Positions 50,902 through 59,198 of a DNA stretch of 64,000 nt are shown in pieces (positions within the stretch are counted from its first letter, which is position 1; every line of letters starts with the position of its first letter). Below the pieces are notes generated by a model that was given only the letters and a program-made list of their open reading frames with translations, made no database searches and was not told the DNA's origin. The stretch lies in contig JAJPHC010000060.1 of the NCBI GenBank assembly GCA_021325515.1, positions 1 through 64,000 of the forward strand, written 5' to 3'. The stretch is from Acidobacteriota bacterium (GTDB lineage: Bacteria > Acidobacteriota > Thermoanaerobaculia > Gp7-AA8). Made by a program: the position numbers and the translations under genes.

Positions 50902-52701
50902 TCATCGCTTGACAGAAGACGGTCTGAGCGCTACTGCGAGAAGAGTCATCAGTGTCACGCACGCGCCGGCGAGCAGCGAAAATGGGCGAAAAGTCCACAA
51001 AATCTCATGTTTTCCGGGACTCACACGCACCGCGCGAAAGTATCGATCGAAAATTTCCGAGCGCGCTTCGCGCTCGTCGACGAAAACACGCCAGCCGGGA
51101 GCATCACGCTGCATGAGGACCAGCAACCCTCCCTGCGGAGTGTCGGCACTCACACGCGCGTGTGCGCTGTCGAGTGAGAGCGCTTGTGCGGGAACCACTC
51201 GCCCATCCGGTTCAATGACGCGCGCCATCGGCTGCACATGCAGCGAATGCCACGCGTAGACTCCGCGCGCTCGAGCATCGAGGCGGTAGTAGTCGAGCGG
51301 CAGGCCGCGATCGGTGAGCACCCAGCCGACACCCGTCGAGTCGAGATGACCGATGTCCGGAGTGCGCACGTCGTTGCGCAGCGTCATCGAATAGCCATAC
51401 GGCGCAACAGGCGCAGGAGTCGCCGCATCGAATCGATGTGAATAGAGATTGAGATATCCGCCCATCCACGCGGCGCGATCCGCGGTCGGAACTCCGAGCC
51501 TGACGACCTTCGCATCCCTTCCGACGAACGGCGGAAACGGTACACGCTGCAGATCGAGCGGCTCGACGAGGCGCAGAGGCACGGTGCGCGGGACGAGATC
51601 CGCGAGGAGAAGAAGCAGCACGGCGGCATCCACCCACACCCTCCGCTTCGGCAGGCGATCGAGCCCGATCACCATGAGGCAGATCACGGCGAAAGCGCCG
51701 AACGGAATGAGCCGCGCGGGATAACGGAAAATCGTCAGCGGCGCGCGCGCGATCCATTCTCCGGTCGGCAGATCGTTCCCCGCCGCCACGATGATCGATG
51801 CACACAACAGCAGCAGCCATGGCCACGCCTTCCGCAGGGCGGTCAAACCGATCACCGCGAGAAGCACCGTCGCGATTCCCACGTAGACGACGGGAATGAA
51901 CTGCTGCGACATCGATGGGTCGAATCCGTGCGGAGGAATCGCGAGACGAACCCAGTCGCTGATCTTCATCGAATGGCGGAAGATCACTTCGCGCTCGAAA
52001 CCGGCGCGGCGGTCGCTCTCGTGCAGCAGCTCGAGGAACGGAAAGAGCTGGATTGCGGAGAGACCGATGGCAATCAGGGCGGCCTGGAGTAACTGCTTCA
52101 TGCCACCGGAACGGGGAGCGTTCCTGAAATACGCGATGGCGAACAGGAATGCCGCAATCGCCGCGAAAAATGGTTCGCCTCCGAGAAAAGCCAGCGCCAG
52201 CACGGCACCACCGAGGCGCGGACGCCGCTCGAGGCCGCACCAGATCGCGAGCGGCACCCAGGCCAGCGTCGCGAGGTTGTTGTTCACGTCCCACAGCGAC
52301 ACCGTCGGACCGCAGAGCATCAGCGCCGTCGCACCAAGGGCCGCAGCGCGCCGCGTCGCGCTGCGCACCAGCAGCGTGTAGGCATTCACCCCCAGCAGCA
52401 CGACGTGCAGCATCACATACGACATGTACGCCGCCGCGAACGGCATCGCGATGAAGAGCCACGTGGGCGGATAGAAGACGCCCGTCTGCGGATTCGCGAG
52501 CCACGCCTCACCCGAGGCGTTGTACGGATTCCAGAGCGGGAGCCGTCCCGCGCGCAGATGAAGTGCCGTGTAGAAACGGAGCGGCTGGAAGTAATCGGTG
52601 TGATCGCGAAAGGTGAAGACTTCGTGATGCAGGATCGCAGGAACGAAGAGCGTTGCGGCAATGACCGCGATCAGCGTGACCGGAAAGGCATGGCGTCGCA
52701 T
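50902..52701 (-). CDS. YfhO-like polytopic membrane protein
   Basis: A 599-residue paralog of the proteins at 7457 and 13657. N-terminal helix, FRDHTDYFQPLRFYTALHLR, then RLPLWNPYNASGEAWLANP and FYPPTWLF (the shared W-N...G...NP...FYP pattern), about ten helices, IFRYPARLIPFGAF in place of RYPEKF, and a soluble C-terminal domain ending in a last helix (FSLLAGACVTLMTLLAVAL). The ATG at 52701 forms TGATG with the upstream stop; a GTG three bases earlier is possible. It is coupled to an M20 peptidase, as is the paralog at 13657, but in reversed gene order. Confidence 0.82.
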   Translation of the reverse strand: MRRHAFPVTLIAVIAATLFVPAILHHEVFTFRDHTDYFQPLRFYTALHLRAGRLPLWNPYNASGEAWLANPQTGVFYPPTWLFIAMPFAAAYMSYVMLHVVLLGVNAYTLLVRSATRRAAALGATALMLCGPTVSLWDVNNNLATLAWVPLAIWCGLERRPRLGGAVLALAFLGGEPFFAAIAAFLFAIAYFRNAPRSGGMKQLLQAALIAIGLSAIQLFPFLELLHESDRRAGFEREVIFRHSMKISDWVRLAIPPHGFDPSMSQQFIPVVYVGIATVLLAVIGLTALRKAWPWLLLLCASIIVAAGNDLPTGEWIARAPLTIFRYPARLIPFGAFAVICLMVIGLDRLPKRRVWVDAAVLLLLLADLVPRTVPLRLVEPLDLQRVPFPPFVGRDAKVVRLGVPTADRAAWMGGYLNLYSHRFDAATPAPVAPYGYSMTLRNDVRTPDIGHLDSTGVGWVLTDRGLPLDYYRLDARARGVYAWHSLHVQPMARVIEPDGRVVPAQALSLDSAHARVSADTPQGGLLVLMQRDAPGWRVFVDEREARSEIFDRYFRAVRVSPGKHEILWTFRPFSLLAGACVTLMTLLAVALRPSSVKR

Positions 52702-54104
52702 CACGGCTCACGCGCAGCGAAGTCGCGCACGATCTTCCGCACCAGCCGCACCCCTTCCGTGAAGAAGCGCACGCGGATCCGCTCGTCGGGCGCATGCACG
52801 GTGTCGGCGTCGTAGTAGTTCACCTTGAATGGCGCGATGCCGTACGCGACGACGCCGCGTGCGCGAAAGAAACGGCTGTCGGAGGTTCCCGCTCCGACGA
52901 TCGGCCCGAGCTTCGAGCCGGGCTCCGACTTCAGCATGTTCGAGGCAACCACGCGAAAGAGCTCGGTGTCGGAGCTCGTCTCGGCCACCGGCTCTCCGGC
53001 GAGCAGCACGTCGAGTGTCGCGTTCTTTCCCGCGGCGGCACGCACTCTCTCGATCATCGGCTCCGGGCGCTCATCGGGCAGAAGGCGGATGTCGAGATCG
53101 GCGCTGGCCCGTGCGGGAATCGAGTTGACCGATGCGCCGCCTCCGATGCGCGTGATCGCGATCGTGTCGTGCAGCAGTGCGCGATAGCCGGGCGTGAGCA
53201 CGCGCCGCACTCGCTCCGTCTCCAGCGGCTCGCGAATGCCGCGCAGAATCTCGCCGCGCTCATCGACTCGCGCGCTTCCCGCCGCGTGGAAATGGCGCTG
53301 GACCGCAGGAGTCAGCCGGTACGGCGTCTCGATCTTCTCCACCTCCGCGAGCGCGCGCACCAGGCGGGCGACACTCCCTCCATCATCCGGCGGGGCAGCG
53401 CCATGGCCCGCCTGCCCCTTCGCCTCGAGGCGGATCCAGAGCGGCACTTTCTGCTGCACCTCGATGCCCCAGAAGGAAACGTGGTCGACGATCGTCTCCG
53501 CGTAGCCGCCTTCGTTCAGCACATAGCCGACGTTCGCGAAGAGCTCTGGATGCTGCTTCAGGAGCTCGTCGCATCCATGAAGACCTCCGAGCTCCTCGTC
53601 CGCTACGGCGAGGAAGATCACGTCGCGGCGAAGCGGCAGCTTGCGGCGCTGGATCTCGATGACCGACATCAGCTCCGCAACGCCAAGCGATTTGATGTCG
53701 AGCACACCGCGGCCGAAGAGATAGCCCCCCTGCGTGACGCCGTCGAACGGAGGCTTCGTCCATTCCGAGCGGATCGCAGGAACGACATCGATGTGATGGA
53801 GGAGCAGCAGCGCCTTCTCGTTCGTTCCCGACACGAGACGCGCGTAGAGCGACTGGCGGTCCGGATTCGAGCCGATCAACTGCGAGGGAATCCCTTCCTT
53901 CGCAAGAAGCTGCTGGAGATATTTCGCGCCGGCGGATTCATTGCCCGGCGGATTCGAGGTATCGATGCGGACGTAGGCGGTCAGCGCGTCGAGCGCCTCG
54001 CGGTCGAGAGGATCAACCGCGACGCCGGTGGCCCGGCGGCATTGAAGCGAAGCGGCGAACGAGAGAATCAGCGCGAGCGCAGCGACAGACCGACGAGCCG
54101 GCAT
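52701..54104 (-). CDS. secreted M20-family metallopeptidase
   Basis: A 467-residue M20 peptidase with a signal peptide or N-terminal anchor (RRSVAALALILSFAASLQC; a Cys at the end could be a poor lipobox). Metal-site motifs: LLHHIDVVPAIRSEW, GRGVLDIKSLG, VADEELGGLHG with acids, then a dimerisation domain starting LEAKGQAGHGAAPPDDGG, and GTSDSRFFRARG near the C-terminus with Asp. It is more like carboxypeptidase-type (PM20D1/CPS1-like) members than the copy at 16085. It follows the third pilin gene by 22 bases without a terminator, so read-through from the pilin promoter is possible. Confidence 0.88.
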   Translation of the reverse strand: MPARRSVAALALILSFAASLQCRRATGVAVDPLDREALDALTAYVRIDTSNPPGNESAGAKYLQQLLAKEGIPSQLIGSNPDRQSLYARLVSGTNEKALLLLHHIDVVPAIRSEWTKPPFDGVTQGGYLFGRGVLDIKSLGVAELMSVIEIQRRKLPLRRDVIFLAVADEELGGLHGCDELLKQHPELFANVGYVLNEGGYAETIVDHVSFWGIEVQQKVPLWIRLEAKGQAGHGAAPPDDGGSVARLVRALAEVEKIETPYRLTPAVQRHFHAAGSARVDERGEILRGIREPLETERVRRVLTPGYRALLHDTIAITRIGGGASVNSIPARASADLDIRLLPDERPEPMIERVRAAAGKNATLDVLLAGEPVAETSSDTELFRVVASNMLKSEPGSKLGPIVGAGTSDSRFFRARGVVAYGIAPFKVNYYDADTVHAPDERIRVRFFTEGVRLVRKIVRDFAAREP

Positions 54105-54126
54105 TTCGTGCGCGCGAGTATAGCGA

Positions 54127-54639
54127 CTACTGCGTGCTGTTTTGCGTCTGGACCTGCGTGCCTTCCGGATACGCGAGGAAGACGCCGTTCGTGTAGATGA
54201 TGTCGCAATCGAAATTCGAGAACGGCCCCTGAACGACATTCGCCGCCACGACGCCGTCAGCGCCGGCGGACACGATCATGTATCGCGCTGCCGGCGTAGA
54301 ACTTCCCCAGGTCTGATCCGTGCTGAGCACGAAGTTGTTGCCCCAGCCATCATGCTGAGGAAGCATTTTCGAGTACGTGGGCTGAAGTGCGGATTGAAGT
54401 TGAGTCAAGGTTACCGGAGTCGAGACGCCATCGATTCCTGCTGCGTTGTAGCGATTCATGTCCGTAGCACGCGCTTCCCAAGCCATCGCGATGGTGCGAA
54501 TGTCGCTGACGGACCGTTTCTGCTTTGCCTTGGCGATTGCAGTGAGAAGATTCGGAATCGCGATCGCTGCCAGAATGCCGATGATGGCGAGAACCATAAG
54601 AAGCTCTACGAGCGTGAATCCGCTCATTCTTCGTTTCAC
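54127..54639 (-). CDS. type IV pilin / pseudopilin-like protein, third paralog
   Basis: A 170-residue prepilin with leader (V/M)KRRMSG, cleavage before FTLVELLMVLAIIGILAAIAIPNLLTA, and a body clearly related to the two tandem pilins (KQKRSVSDIRTIAMAWEARATDMNRYNAAGID; LPQHDGWGNNFVL; IIYTNGVFLAYPEG). It is more divergent than they are from each other. The GTG start (54639) follows GGAGG by 4-5 bases; an ATG at 54627 is less well placed. It has a sigma54-type promoter of the same design but no evident terminator before the M20 gene. Confidence 0.9.
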   Translation of the reverse strand: MKRRMSGFTLVELLMVLAIIGILAAIAIPNLLTAIAKAKQKRSVSDIRTIAMAWEARATDMNRYNAAGIDGVSTPVTLTQLQSALQPTYSKMLPQHDGWGNNFVLSTDQTWGSSTPAARYMIVSAGADGVVAANVVQGPFSNFDCDIIYTNGVFLAYPEGTQVQTQNSTQ

Positions 54640-54666
54640 GTTTCCTCCGGAACCCTGGTCCCTAAG

Positions 54667-54795
54667 CGCAATTCCAGTACCAAGCACCCAAATCGACTTA
54701 AGTCTCTGATCTCAAAGAAACTTGGGTGCAACGGACGTGATCGCGATCACGTCCGCGATGACGCGTTCAGTTAGGGGGTCTGACAAACTTTGTCA
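54667..54795 (-). promoter_or_regulatory. sigma54-type promoter of pilin gene 3 with upstream dyad
   Basis: Read on the minus strand: TGGTACT (complement of 54676-54682), 4 bases, TTGCG (complement of 54667-54671), GG and GC 10 bases apart; start expected near 54656, 17 bases before the GTG. A perfect dyad TGACAAACTTTGTCA (54781-54795) is centred 119 bases upstream of the -12 G, against 117 for each of the other two pilin genes. The dyad overlaps the tdk stop codon. Confidence 0.8.
54732..54755. promoter_or_regulatory. perfect 24-base palindrome, CRP/FNR-like operator candidate
   Basis: CGGACGTGATCG is followed directly by its exact reverse complement. The core GTGA-N6-TCAC matches the arrangement of CRP-family sites (TGTGA-N6-TCACA) except for the outer T to C. 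It lies about 76-99 bases upstream of the predicted start of pilin gene 3, between the far dyad and the promoter. It has no following T run, so it is not an intrinsic terminator. The regulator is not identified. Confidence 0.65.
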
Positions 54796-55407
54796 GCCCG
54801 CGGCGGCCGGGGAAGGCATAGTCAACTGGACAGCCAGCTCCTCGTCCGGCTGCTCCGCCTTGTAGCGCTCGTAGCACGCACGGCATCGCGCTTCGTACGA
54901 AGAGTCGCCGACTTCGACCTGCGCGTCTCCTCCCGAAACGCGCTGCGAATAATGCGCAGCGCCGCGGCAGCGAACGCAGACCGCGTGCATCTTCGACACT
55001 TCTTCCGCAACCGCAAGCAGCGCGGGCATTGGCCCGAACGGCCGCCGCATGTAGTCCTGATCGAGTCCCGCGGCGATCACGCGAATGCCCGCATCCGCGA
55101 GCTGCATCGCCACGTCGACGACGCCCGCATCGAAGAACTGCACCTCGTCGATGCCGACGACCTGCACGCCGATCTCCACGCGCGACAGAAGCTCCGCGCT
55201 CGTGGCCACTGCGTGGGCCTTCAATCTCCGGTCATCGCGCGATACGACTTCGTCCGTCGCGAAGCGGTCGTCGATGACCGGCTTGAACACCTGCACCCGC
55301 TGCCGTGCAATCACCGCCCGCCGCAATCTCCGAATCAGTTCTTCCGACTTTCCGGAGAACATGCCTCCGGCAATGATCTCGATCCAGCCGCCGCGATGAC
55401 TGTCCAA
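54793..55407 (-). CDS. tdk: thymidine kinase (type II)
   Basis: Tdk phosphorylates thymidine with ATP for nucleotide salvage. The 204-residue product has the P-loop IIAGGMFSGKSEELIRRLRRA, VFKPVIDDRF, VVGIDEVQFFD with the catalytic acid, AAGLDQDYMRRPFGPM, and the zinc lobe with CVRC and CRAC cysteines. The start is a TTG (complement of 55405-55407), eight bases after a GGAGGG site. Its 5' end sits 38 bases from the chosen start of the divergent Omp85-like gene. Confidence 0.94.
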   Translation of the reverse strand: MDSHRGGWIEIIAGGMFSGKSEELIRRLRRAVIARQRVQVFKPVIDDRFATDEVVSRDDRRLKAHAVATSAELLSRVEIGVQVVGIDEVQFFDAGVVDVAMQLADAGIRVIAAGLDQDYMRRPFGPMPALLAVAEEVSKMHAVCVRCRGAAHYSQRVSGGDAQVEVGDSSYEARCRACYERYKAEQPDEELAVQLTMPSPAAAG

Positions 55408-55445
55408 TGGGAAACCCTCCGTGGTTAACTAACGTCAGGATACCA

Positions 55446-55520
55446 ATGAGAAATGCAAAATGCAGAATGCAAAATGCAAATCTGAAAGCCGTCTTTCTTT
55501 TCTCATTCTGCATTCTGCAG
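55446..55520. repeat. inverted AATGCAA heptamer repeat encoding a signal peptide
   Basis: The left arm has units AAATGCA, AAATGCA, GAATGCA, AAATGCA (about 55449-55478); the right arm has the complementary CATTCTG, CATTCTG, CAGTCTG units (about 55504-55526). The middle encodes the hydrophobic core. The hairpin would include the start codon region of the messenger, so it may affect initiation. Confidence 0.75.
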
Positions 55521-57011
55521 TCTGCGTTTCCCGCCGCTGCCGCCGACGCGCTCAGGATCGGCAGAATCACGATCGAAAGCATCGATGTCTACTCGAAGAG
55601 CGAAGCCGCCAAAGGCCGCTTCTATCGCGCCGCGGACGCGCTGCACATCGAGACGCGCGACTCGGTGATCCGCAAGTTTCTTCTCTTCCGCGAAGGCGAT
55701 GAATACCATCCGGAGCGCCTGGCGGAGACGGAGCGGATCCTCCGCACGCTGCATTTCCTCAAGTCCGCCAGCGTCACCGCTTCCGAGCCGCATGACGGCG
55801 TCGTCGACATCCTCGTGAAGACCCAGGACGCCTGGTCGATCGCGCCGGAGACGCAGGCCGGCAACAAAGGAGGCGAGAGCACCTACGGCGCCAGCATCAC
55901 CGATTCCAATCTGCTCGGCCTCGGCAAGGAAGTGTCGCTGAGCTGGGACAAGACGATCGACCGCACCCGGCTCGCAATCGATTACCAGGATCCCGCGCTC
56001 AACTCGCAATTCTGGTCGGCACATCTCGCCTACGGACACAACTCCGATGGCTACGATCACCGCTTCATTCTCCGCCGCCCGTTCTATTCGTTCGCGACGC
56101 CGTGGGCTGCCGAGGTGTCGTGGCTCGCGTTTCAGCAGGACGACCGGATCTACGCCAATGGCCGCACTGCCGCGCGTTTTCAGCAGGAGCACAAGATGAT
56201 CGTGCTCGATTACGGAAGCGCACTCCATCCGAACGACGTCCGCGCGAATCGCATCACCGGCGGCATCCGCTTCATCGACGACGAATTCTCGAGCGTCGCC
56301 GCGGATCACCACTTCCGCTACCTGTTCGCGCGCTGGGACAAAGTCGAGAACGAATTCGTGAAGCTCAACTTCGTCAACAAGGACCTCCGCTACGAAGACT
56401 TCAACCTCGGCGAGCAGACATCGATCGAGACCGCGCTCGCGCGCAATGCCGGGTACGTGCGAGCATCGACGGCGAGCGGCCACGCCTTCGGACCGTCATC
56501 GTTCATCGCGCCGTTCGCCGCAGTCGAGAGCCGCTTCGAGTCCGGTCCGCAGAACAGCATCGCGACCGGCAGCATGCTGTTCGTCAGCCGCTACGGAGAT
56601 GAACATCCTCAGGCGACGGTGGCGCGGATGGTGATGAACTACGGCTGGCGCCTCGACCGCCAGTTGCAGTTTTTTGCGGATGGCTTCACCGGACTGCGCG
56701 GCTATCGCGTGCATGCCTTTGCCGGCTCGCGCGCCGTCGTGATGAATGCCGAACAGCGCCTCTATCTCGGCCGCGAGATCCTGCAGCTCGCATCGCCCGC
56801 AATCGTCGCCTTCGCCGACGCAGGCAACGCAACCGACGGCGGCTTCACCACGCTGATGCGCCTCAAGAGCGACGTAGGAATCGGAATCCGTATCGGACTG
56901 CCCCGCACACCGAAGAATCTGCTGCGCATCGATCTCGCCTACGCGCTGCAGCGCGACGCGAGGGGACACAAGGGGCTGTTGCTGTCAGTGTCGAGCGGCC
57001 AGGCGTTCTAG
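55446..57011 (+). CDS. Omp85-like outer-membrane protein with one POTRA-type domain
   Basis: A 521-residue surface protein. The N-terminus (MRNAKCRMQNANLK, then AVFLFSFCILQSAFPAAAA) works as a signal peptide although it is encoded by an inverted heptamer repeat. Residues about 36-125 look like one POTRA unit (LRIGRITIESIDVYS, EGDEYHPERLAETERILRTLHFLKSASVTASE, VVDILVKTQDAW). The rest is a 16-strand-type barrel, with GFTGLRGYRVHAFAG as the LRGY-like motif and a terminal Phe. It may insert or export an outer-membrane substrate. I chose ATG 55446 after CAGGA; an ATG at 55407 would overlap the tdk start codon. Confidence 0.85.
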   Translation: MRNAKCRMQNANLKAVFLFSFCILQSAFPAAAADALRIGRITIESIDVYSKSEAAKGRFYRAADALHIETRDSVIRKFLLFREGDEYHPERLAETERILRTLHFLKSASVTASEPHDGVVDILVKTQDAWSIAPETQAGNKGGESTYGASITDSNLLGLGKEVSLSWDKTIDRTRLAIDYQDPALNSQFWSAHLAYGHNSDGYDHRFILRRPFYSFATPWAAEVSWLAFQQDDRIYANGRTAARFQQEHKMIVLDYGSALHPNDVRANRITGGIRFIDDEFSSVAADHHFRYLFARWDKVENEFVKLNFVNKDLRYEDFNLGEQTSIETALARNAGYVRASTASGHAFGPSSFIAPFAAVESRFESGPQNSIATGSMLFVSRYGDEHPQATVARMVMNYGWRLDRQLQFFADGFTGLRGYRVHAFAGSRAVVMNAEQRLYLGREILQLASPAIVAFADAGNATDGGFTTLMRLKSDVGIGIRIGLPRTPKNLLRIDLAYALQRDARGHKGLLLSVSSGQAF

Positions 57012-57012
57012 G

Positions 57013-57133
57013 ATGGGATGGGACTATGGGACGGATGGGACCGATGGGACGGATGGGGAGAACGGTTTCCACCCATCGGTCCCATCGGTCCCATCGGTCC
57101 CATCCGTCCCATTTGTCCCATCCGTCCCATCCA
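57013..57133. repeat. large inverted array of ATGGGACNG 9-base units between convergent genes
   Basis: Right after the Omp85-like stop come about five ATGGGACNG-type units (to about 57053), a short non-repeat loop (GGGGAGAACGGTTTCCACC), and about eight units of the complementary CCCATCGGT/CCCATCCGT type to about 57130. The aminotransferase gene ends at 57134 on the other strand. The two arms could pair over about 40 bp. No T run is needed for such a long hairpin to block polymerase or stabilise RNA ends. Confidence 0.85.
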
Positions 57134-58315
57134 TCAATCAAACACTTCTGCCAGTCGCTTGATCCCTTCCTGAATTCTCTCGTCGGTTTCCTTCGCGAAT
57201 GTCAGGCGCATCGTGTTCCTGCCACTGCCGTCGACGAAGAAGGGGCCGCCGGGGATGAACGCGACACCGCGCGCGACGGCATCGGCGACGCGGCTCGCTG
57301 TATCGATGTCGTCATGCATCGTCACGAATGTGAAGAGGCCGCCGGCGGCACTCGTCCACTCCGCGCGTCCGCTGAAATGCCGCGAGAGCGCATCGATCAG
57401 CGTTGCGCGCTTGCCGCGATAGAACGCGCGCACTTTCTCGATCTGCGGGGCGAGGGCGCCGGTCGCGCAGAATTCATCCACGATCGATTGATCGAGCATG
57501 CCCGAGCAGAGATCCGCCGCCTGCTTCGCGATCTCGAGTTGCGTCGAGAGCGCGCCCGGCGCGAGGATCCATCCGCACCGCAGGCCCGGCGCGAGCACTT
57601 TCGAGAACGAGCCGAGGTAGATGACGCGGCCTTCTTCGTCGCGGGACTTCATCGGGGTCGTGTCGGCCCCTTCGACGTAGAGAAGCTCTCCGTAAGGATC
57701 GTCTTCGATGATGAGGAAGCCGTGCTTCGACGCGAGCTTCAGCACGGCATCGCGCCGCGCCTGCGTCATCAGCCGTCCCGACGGATTCTGAAAATTCGGG
57801 ATCGTGTAGAGAAGCTTCGGTTTCGTGCGCGACGCGACTTCGTCCAGCGACTCGGGAACGATCCCCTCATCGTCTTGCGCCACGCCGGCGAGCACCGCAC
57901 TTCGCGCGAAGAATGACGCCGAGCCGCCGATGTACGTCGGCAACTCGACCAGCACCACGTCGCCGGGATCGAGCAGAGTGTGCGCGATGAGATCGAGCGC
58001 CTGCTGCGAGCCGGTCGTCACCATGACGCCGGCCGTCGTGCAGGCGATCCTCCGCTCTTCGCAGATGCGCGCAATTCCCTCGCACAACCGCGGCAGCCCG
58101 CGCGTCGGCCCGTACTGCAGCGAGACCTCGCGCCGGTCGCGAATCACTCGCGCCGCAATTTCCGACATCGCCTCCGCGGGAAAAGTCTCGGGACTCGGGA
58201 CGCCGCCCGCGAACGAGATGATGTTCGGATCGTTGATCAGCTTTGCGAAGGCGCGAATCGCGGAGGGGCGGAAGTTCGCCGCGTCGCGCGAGAAGAATGT
58301 GGAGTAGTCCGTCAC
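57134..58315 (-). CDS. PLP-dependent aminotransferase, class I/II (aminoadipate/MocR-like group)
   Basis: A 393-residue fold type I aminotransferase: NIISFAGGVPSPETFPAEAM, LQYGPTRGLPRLCEGIA, VTTGSQQALDLIAHTLLDPGD, YTIPNFQNPSGRLM, IIEDDPYGELLY, the PLP lysine in LGSFSKVLAPGLRCGWILA, and MRLTFAKET near the end. The pattern matches LysN/2-aminoadipate and other broad-specificity transaminases; the amino donor is uncertain. There is no N-terminal GntR helix-turn-helix, so it is not a MocR regulator. It starts with a GTG (58315), one base after the membrane protein gene ends. Confidence 0.9.
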   Translation of the reverse strand: MTDYSTFFSRDAANFRPSAIRAFAKLINDPNIISFAGGVPSPETFPAEAMSEIAARVIRDRREVSLQYGPTRGLPRLCEGIARICEERRIACTTAGVMVTTGSQQALDLIAHTLLDPGDVVLVELPTYIGGSASFFARSAVLAGVAQDDEGIVPESLDEVASRTKPKLLYTIPNFQNPSGRLMTQARRDAVLKLASKHGFLIIEDDPYGELLYVEGADTTPMKSRDEEGRVIYLGSFSKVLAPGLRCGWILAPGALSTQLEIAKQAADLCSGMLDQSIVDEFCATGALAPQIEKVRAFYRGKRATLIDALSRHFSGRAEWTSAAGGLFTFVTMHDDIDTASRVADAVARGVAFIPGGPFFVDGSGRNTMRLTFAKETDERIQEGIKRLAEVFD

Positions 58316-58316
58316 T

Positions 58317-59198
58317 TCAGTGCTCCGACAATTTGATGTACGAGGCGAGGAACCAGCTCTCGACGCCGGCGGAGAAGATTCCCTGTACGACGCTGAGCAG
58401 CAGATGCGCAGGTGCGGTGACGATGGCCAGCGGCGATGCGTGCCCGGCCATCAGGATCGTGCTGATCGACCCGATCACGCCCGAGCCGCCGAGCCAGATC
58501 ACCATCATCACGAACGCGACTGCGAAATGCAGTCCGAACGACGCACGGATCTCTTTGCGTGCGTCGCGCAGTGATTCGCGCGCGGTCACGCCGCGCGTCA
58601 TCACGATGGCGGTCGCCTTCGTCGTCCAGGCGACGGTCAACAGCGCGACGATCGCCGCGAAGAACGCCCACAGCACGAGCAACGCGCAGCCGGCGACGAT
58701 CGCGCCCGTGGCTCCCTGGCTCGCGATGATGATCAAAGGAATCGGCGCGATCGGAATCAGGATCACGACGCCCGCCACGACCCAGGCGAGGTTGTAAATC
58801 CAGAAGACCGGCAGCCAGCCGCGCTTCGCGCCCCGCAGAAAGCGCTCGCTCGTGAAGCTGTCCGCCGCGTAGACCTCGGTTGCGCCGGCCTGCACGAAGG
58901 AGTGGATCACGACGAAGACGCCGAGGACGGCCGTGATGACGAGGAGGATGAAGCCGAGGAGCTTCCAGTGCTCGAGAAGGGCGGCGACGATGATGTTCGC
59001 GCTCTCGTCGGGCGGCGCGCCCAGATCGATCCGGCCCAGACCGATGCCGACGAAGATGGGAACGATGATGGCGATGATGGCCGCGACGCTGATCGCCACC
59101 ATCGCGAGATGCTCCGCAATCCGGAAGAGCAGAACCTGCCAGTTCCTGACCGTGGTGTCGAAGCCGCCGCGGAGAACATCGGTCGCCGAACGGCTCAC
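58317..59198 (-). CDS. polytopic membrane protein of unknown function
   Basis: A 293-residue protein with about six hydrophobic segments (LAMVAISVAAIIAIIVPIFVGI, LLGFILLVITAVLGVFVVIHSF, WIYNLAWVVAGVVILIPI, IVAGCALLVLWAFFAAIVALL and others) and a conserved-looking amphipathic part (TRGVTARESLRDARKEIRASFGLHF). The fold recalls DUF4013/GlpM-like hypothetical membrane proteins, but I cannot name the family. The GTG start (59198) overlaps the DnaC-like stop by 4 bases; the upstream open frame inside that gene is rejected. Three-gene unit with the aminotransferase and DnaC-like gene. Confidence 0.75.
   Translation of the reverse strand: MSRSATDVLRGGFDTTVRNWQVLLFRIAEHLAMVAISVAAIIAIIVPIFVGIGLGRIDLGAPPDESANIIVAALLEHWKLLGFILLVITAVLGVFVVIHSFVQAGATEVYAADSFTSERFLRGAKRGWLPVFWIYNLAWVVAGVVILIPIAPIPLIIIASQGATGAIVAGCALLVLWAFFAAIVALLTVAWTTKATAIVMTRGVTARESLRDARKEIRASFGLHFAVAFVMMVIWLGGSGVIGSISTILMAGHASPLAIVTAPAHLLLSVVQGIFSAGVESWFLASYIKLSEH

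Noticed and set aside
54732-54755. Perfect palindrome as an intrinsic terminator of tdk
   Set aside because: There is no T run on either side and no loop; the position fits an operator better.
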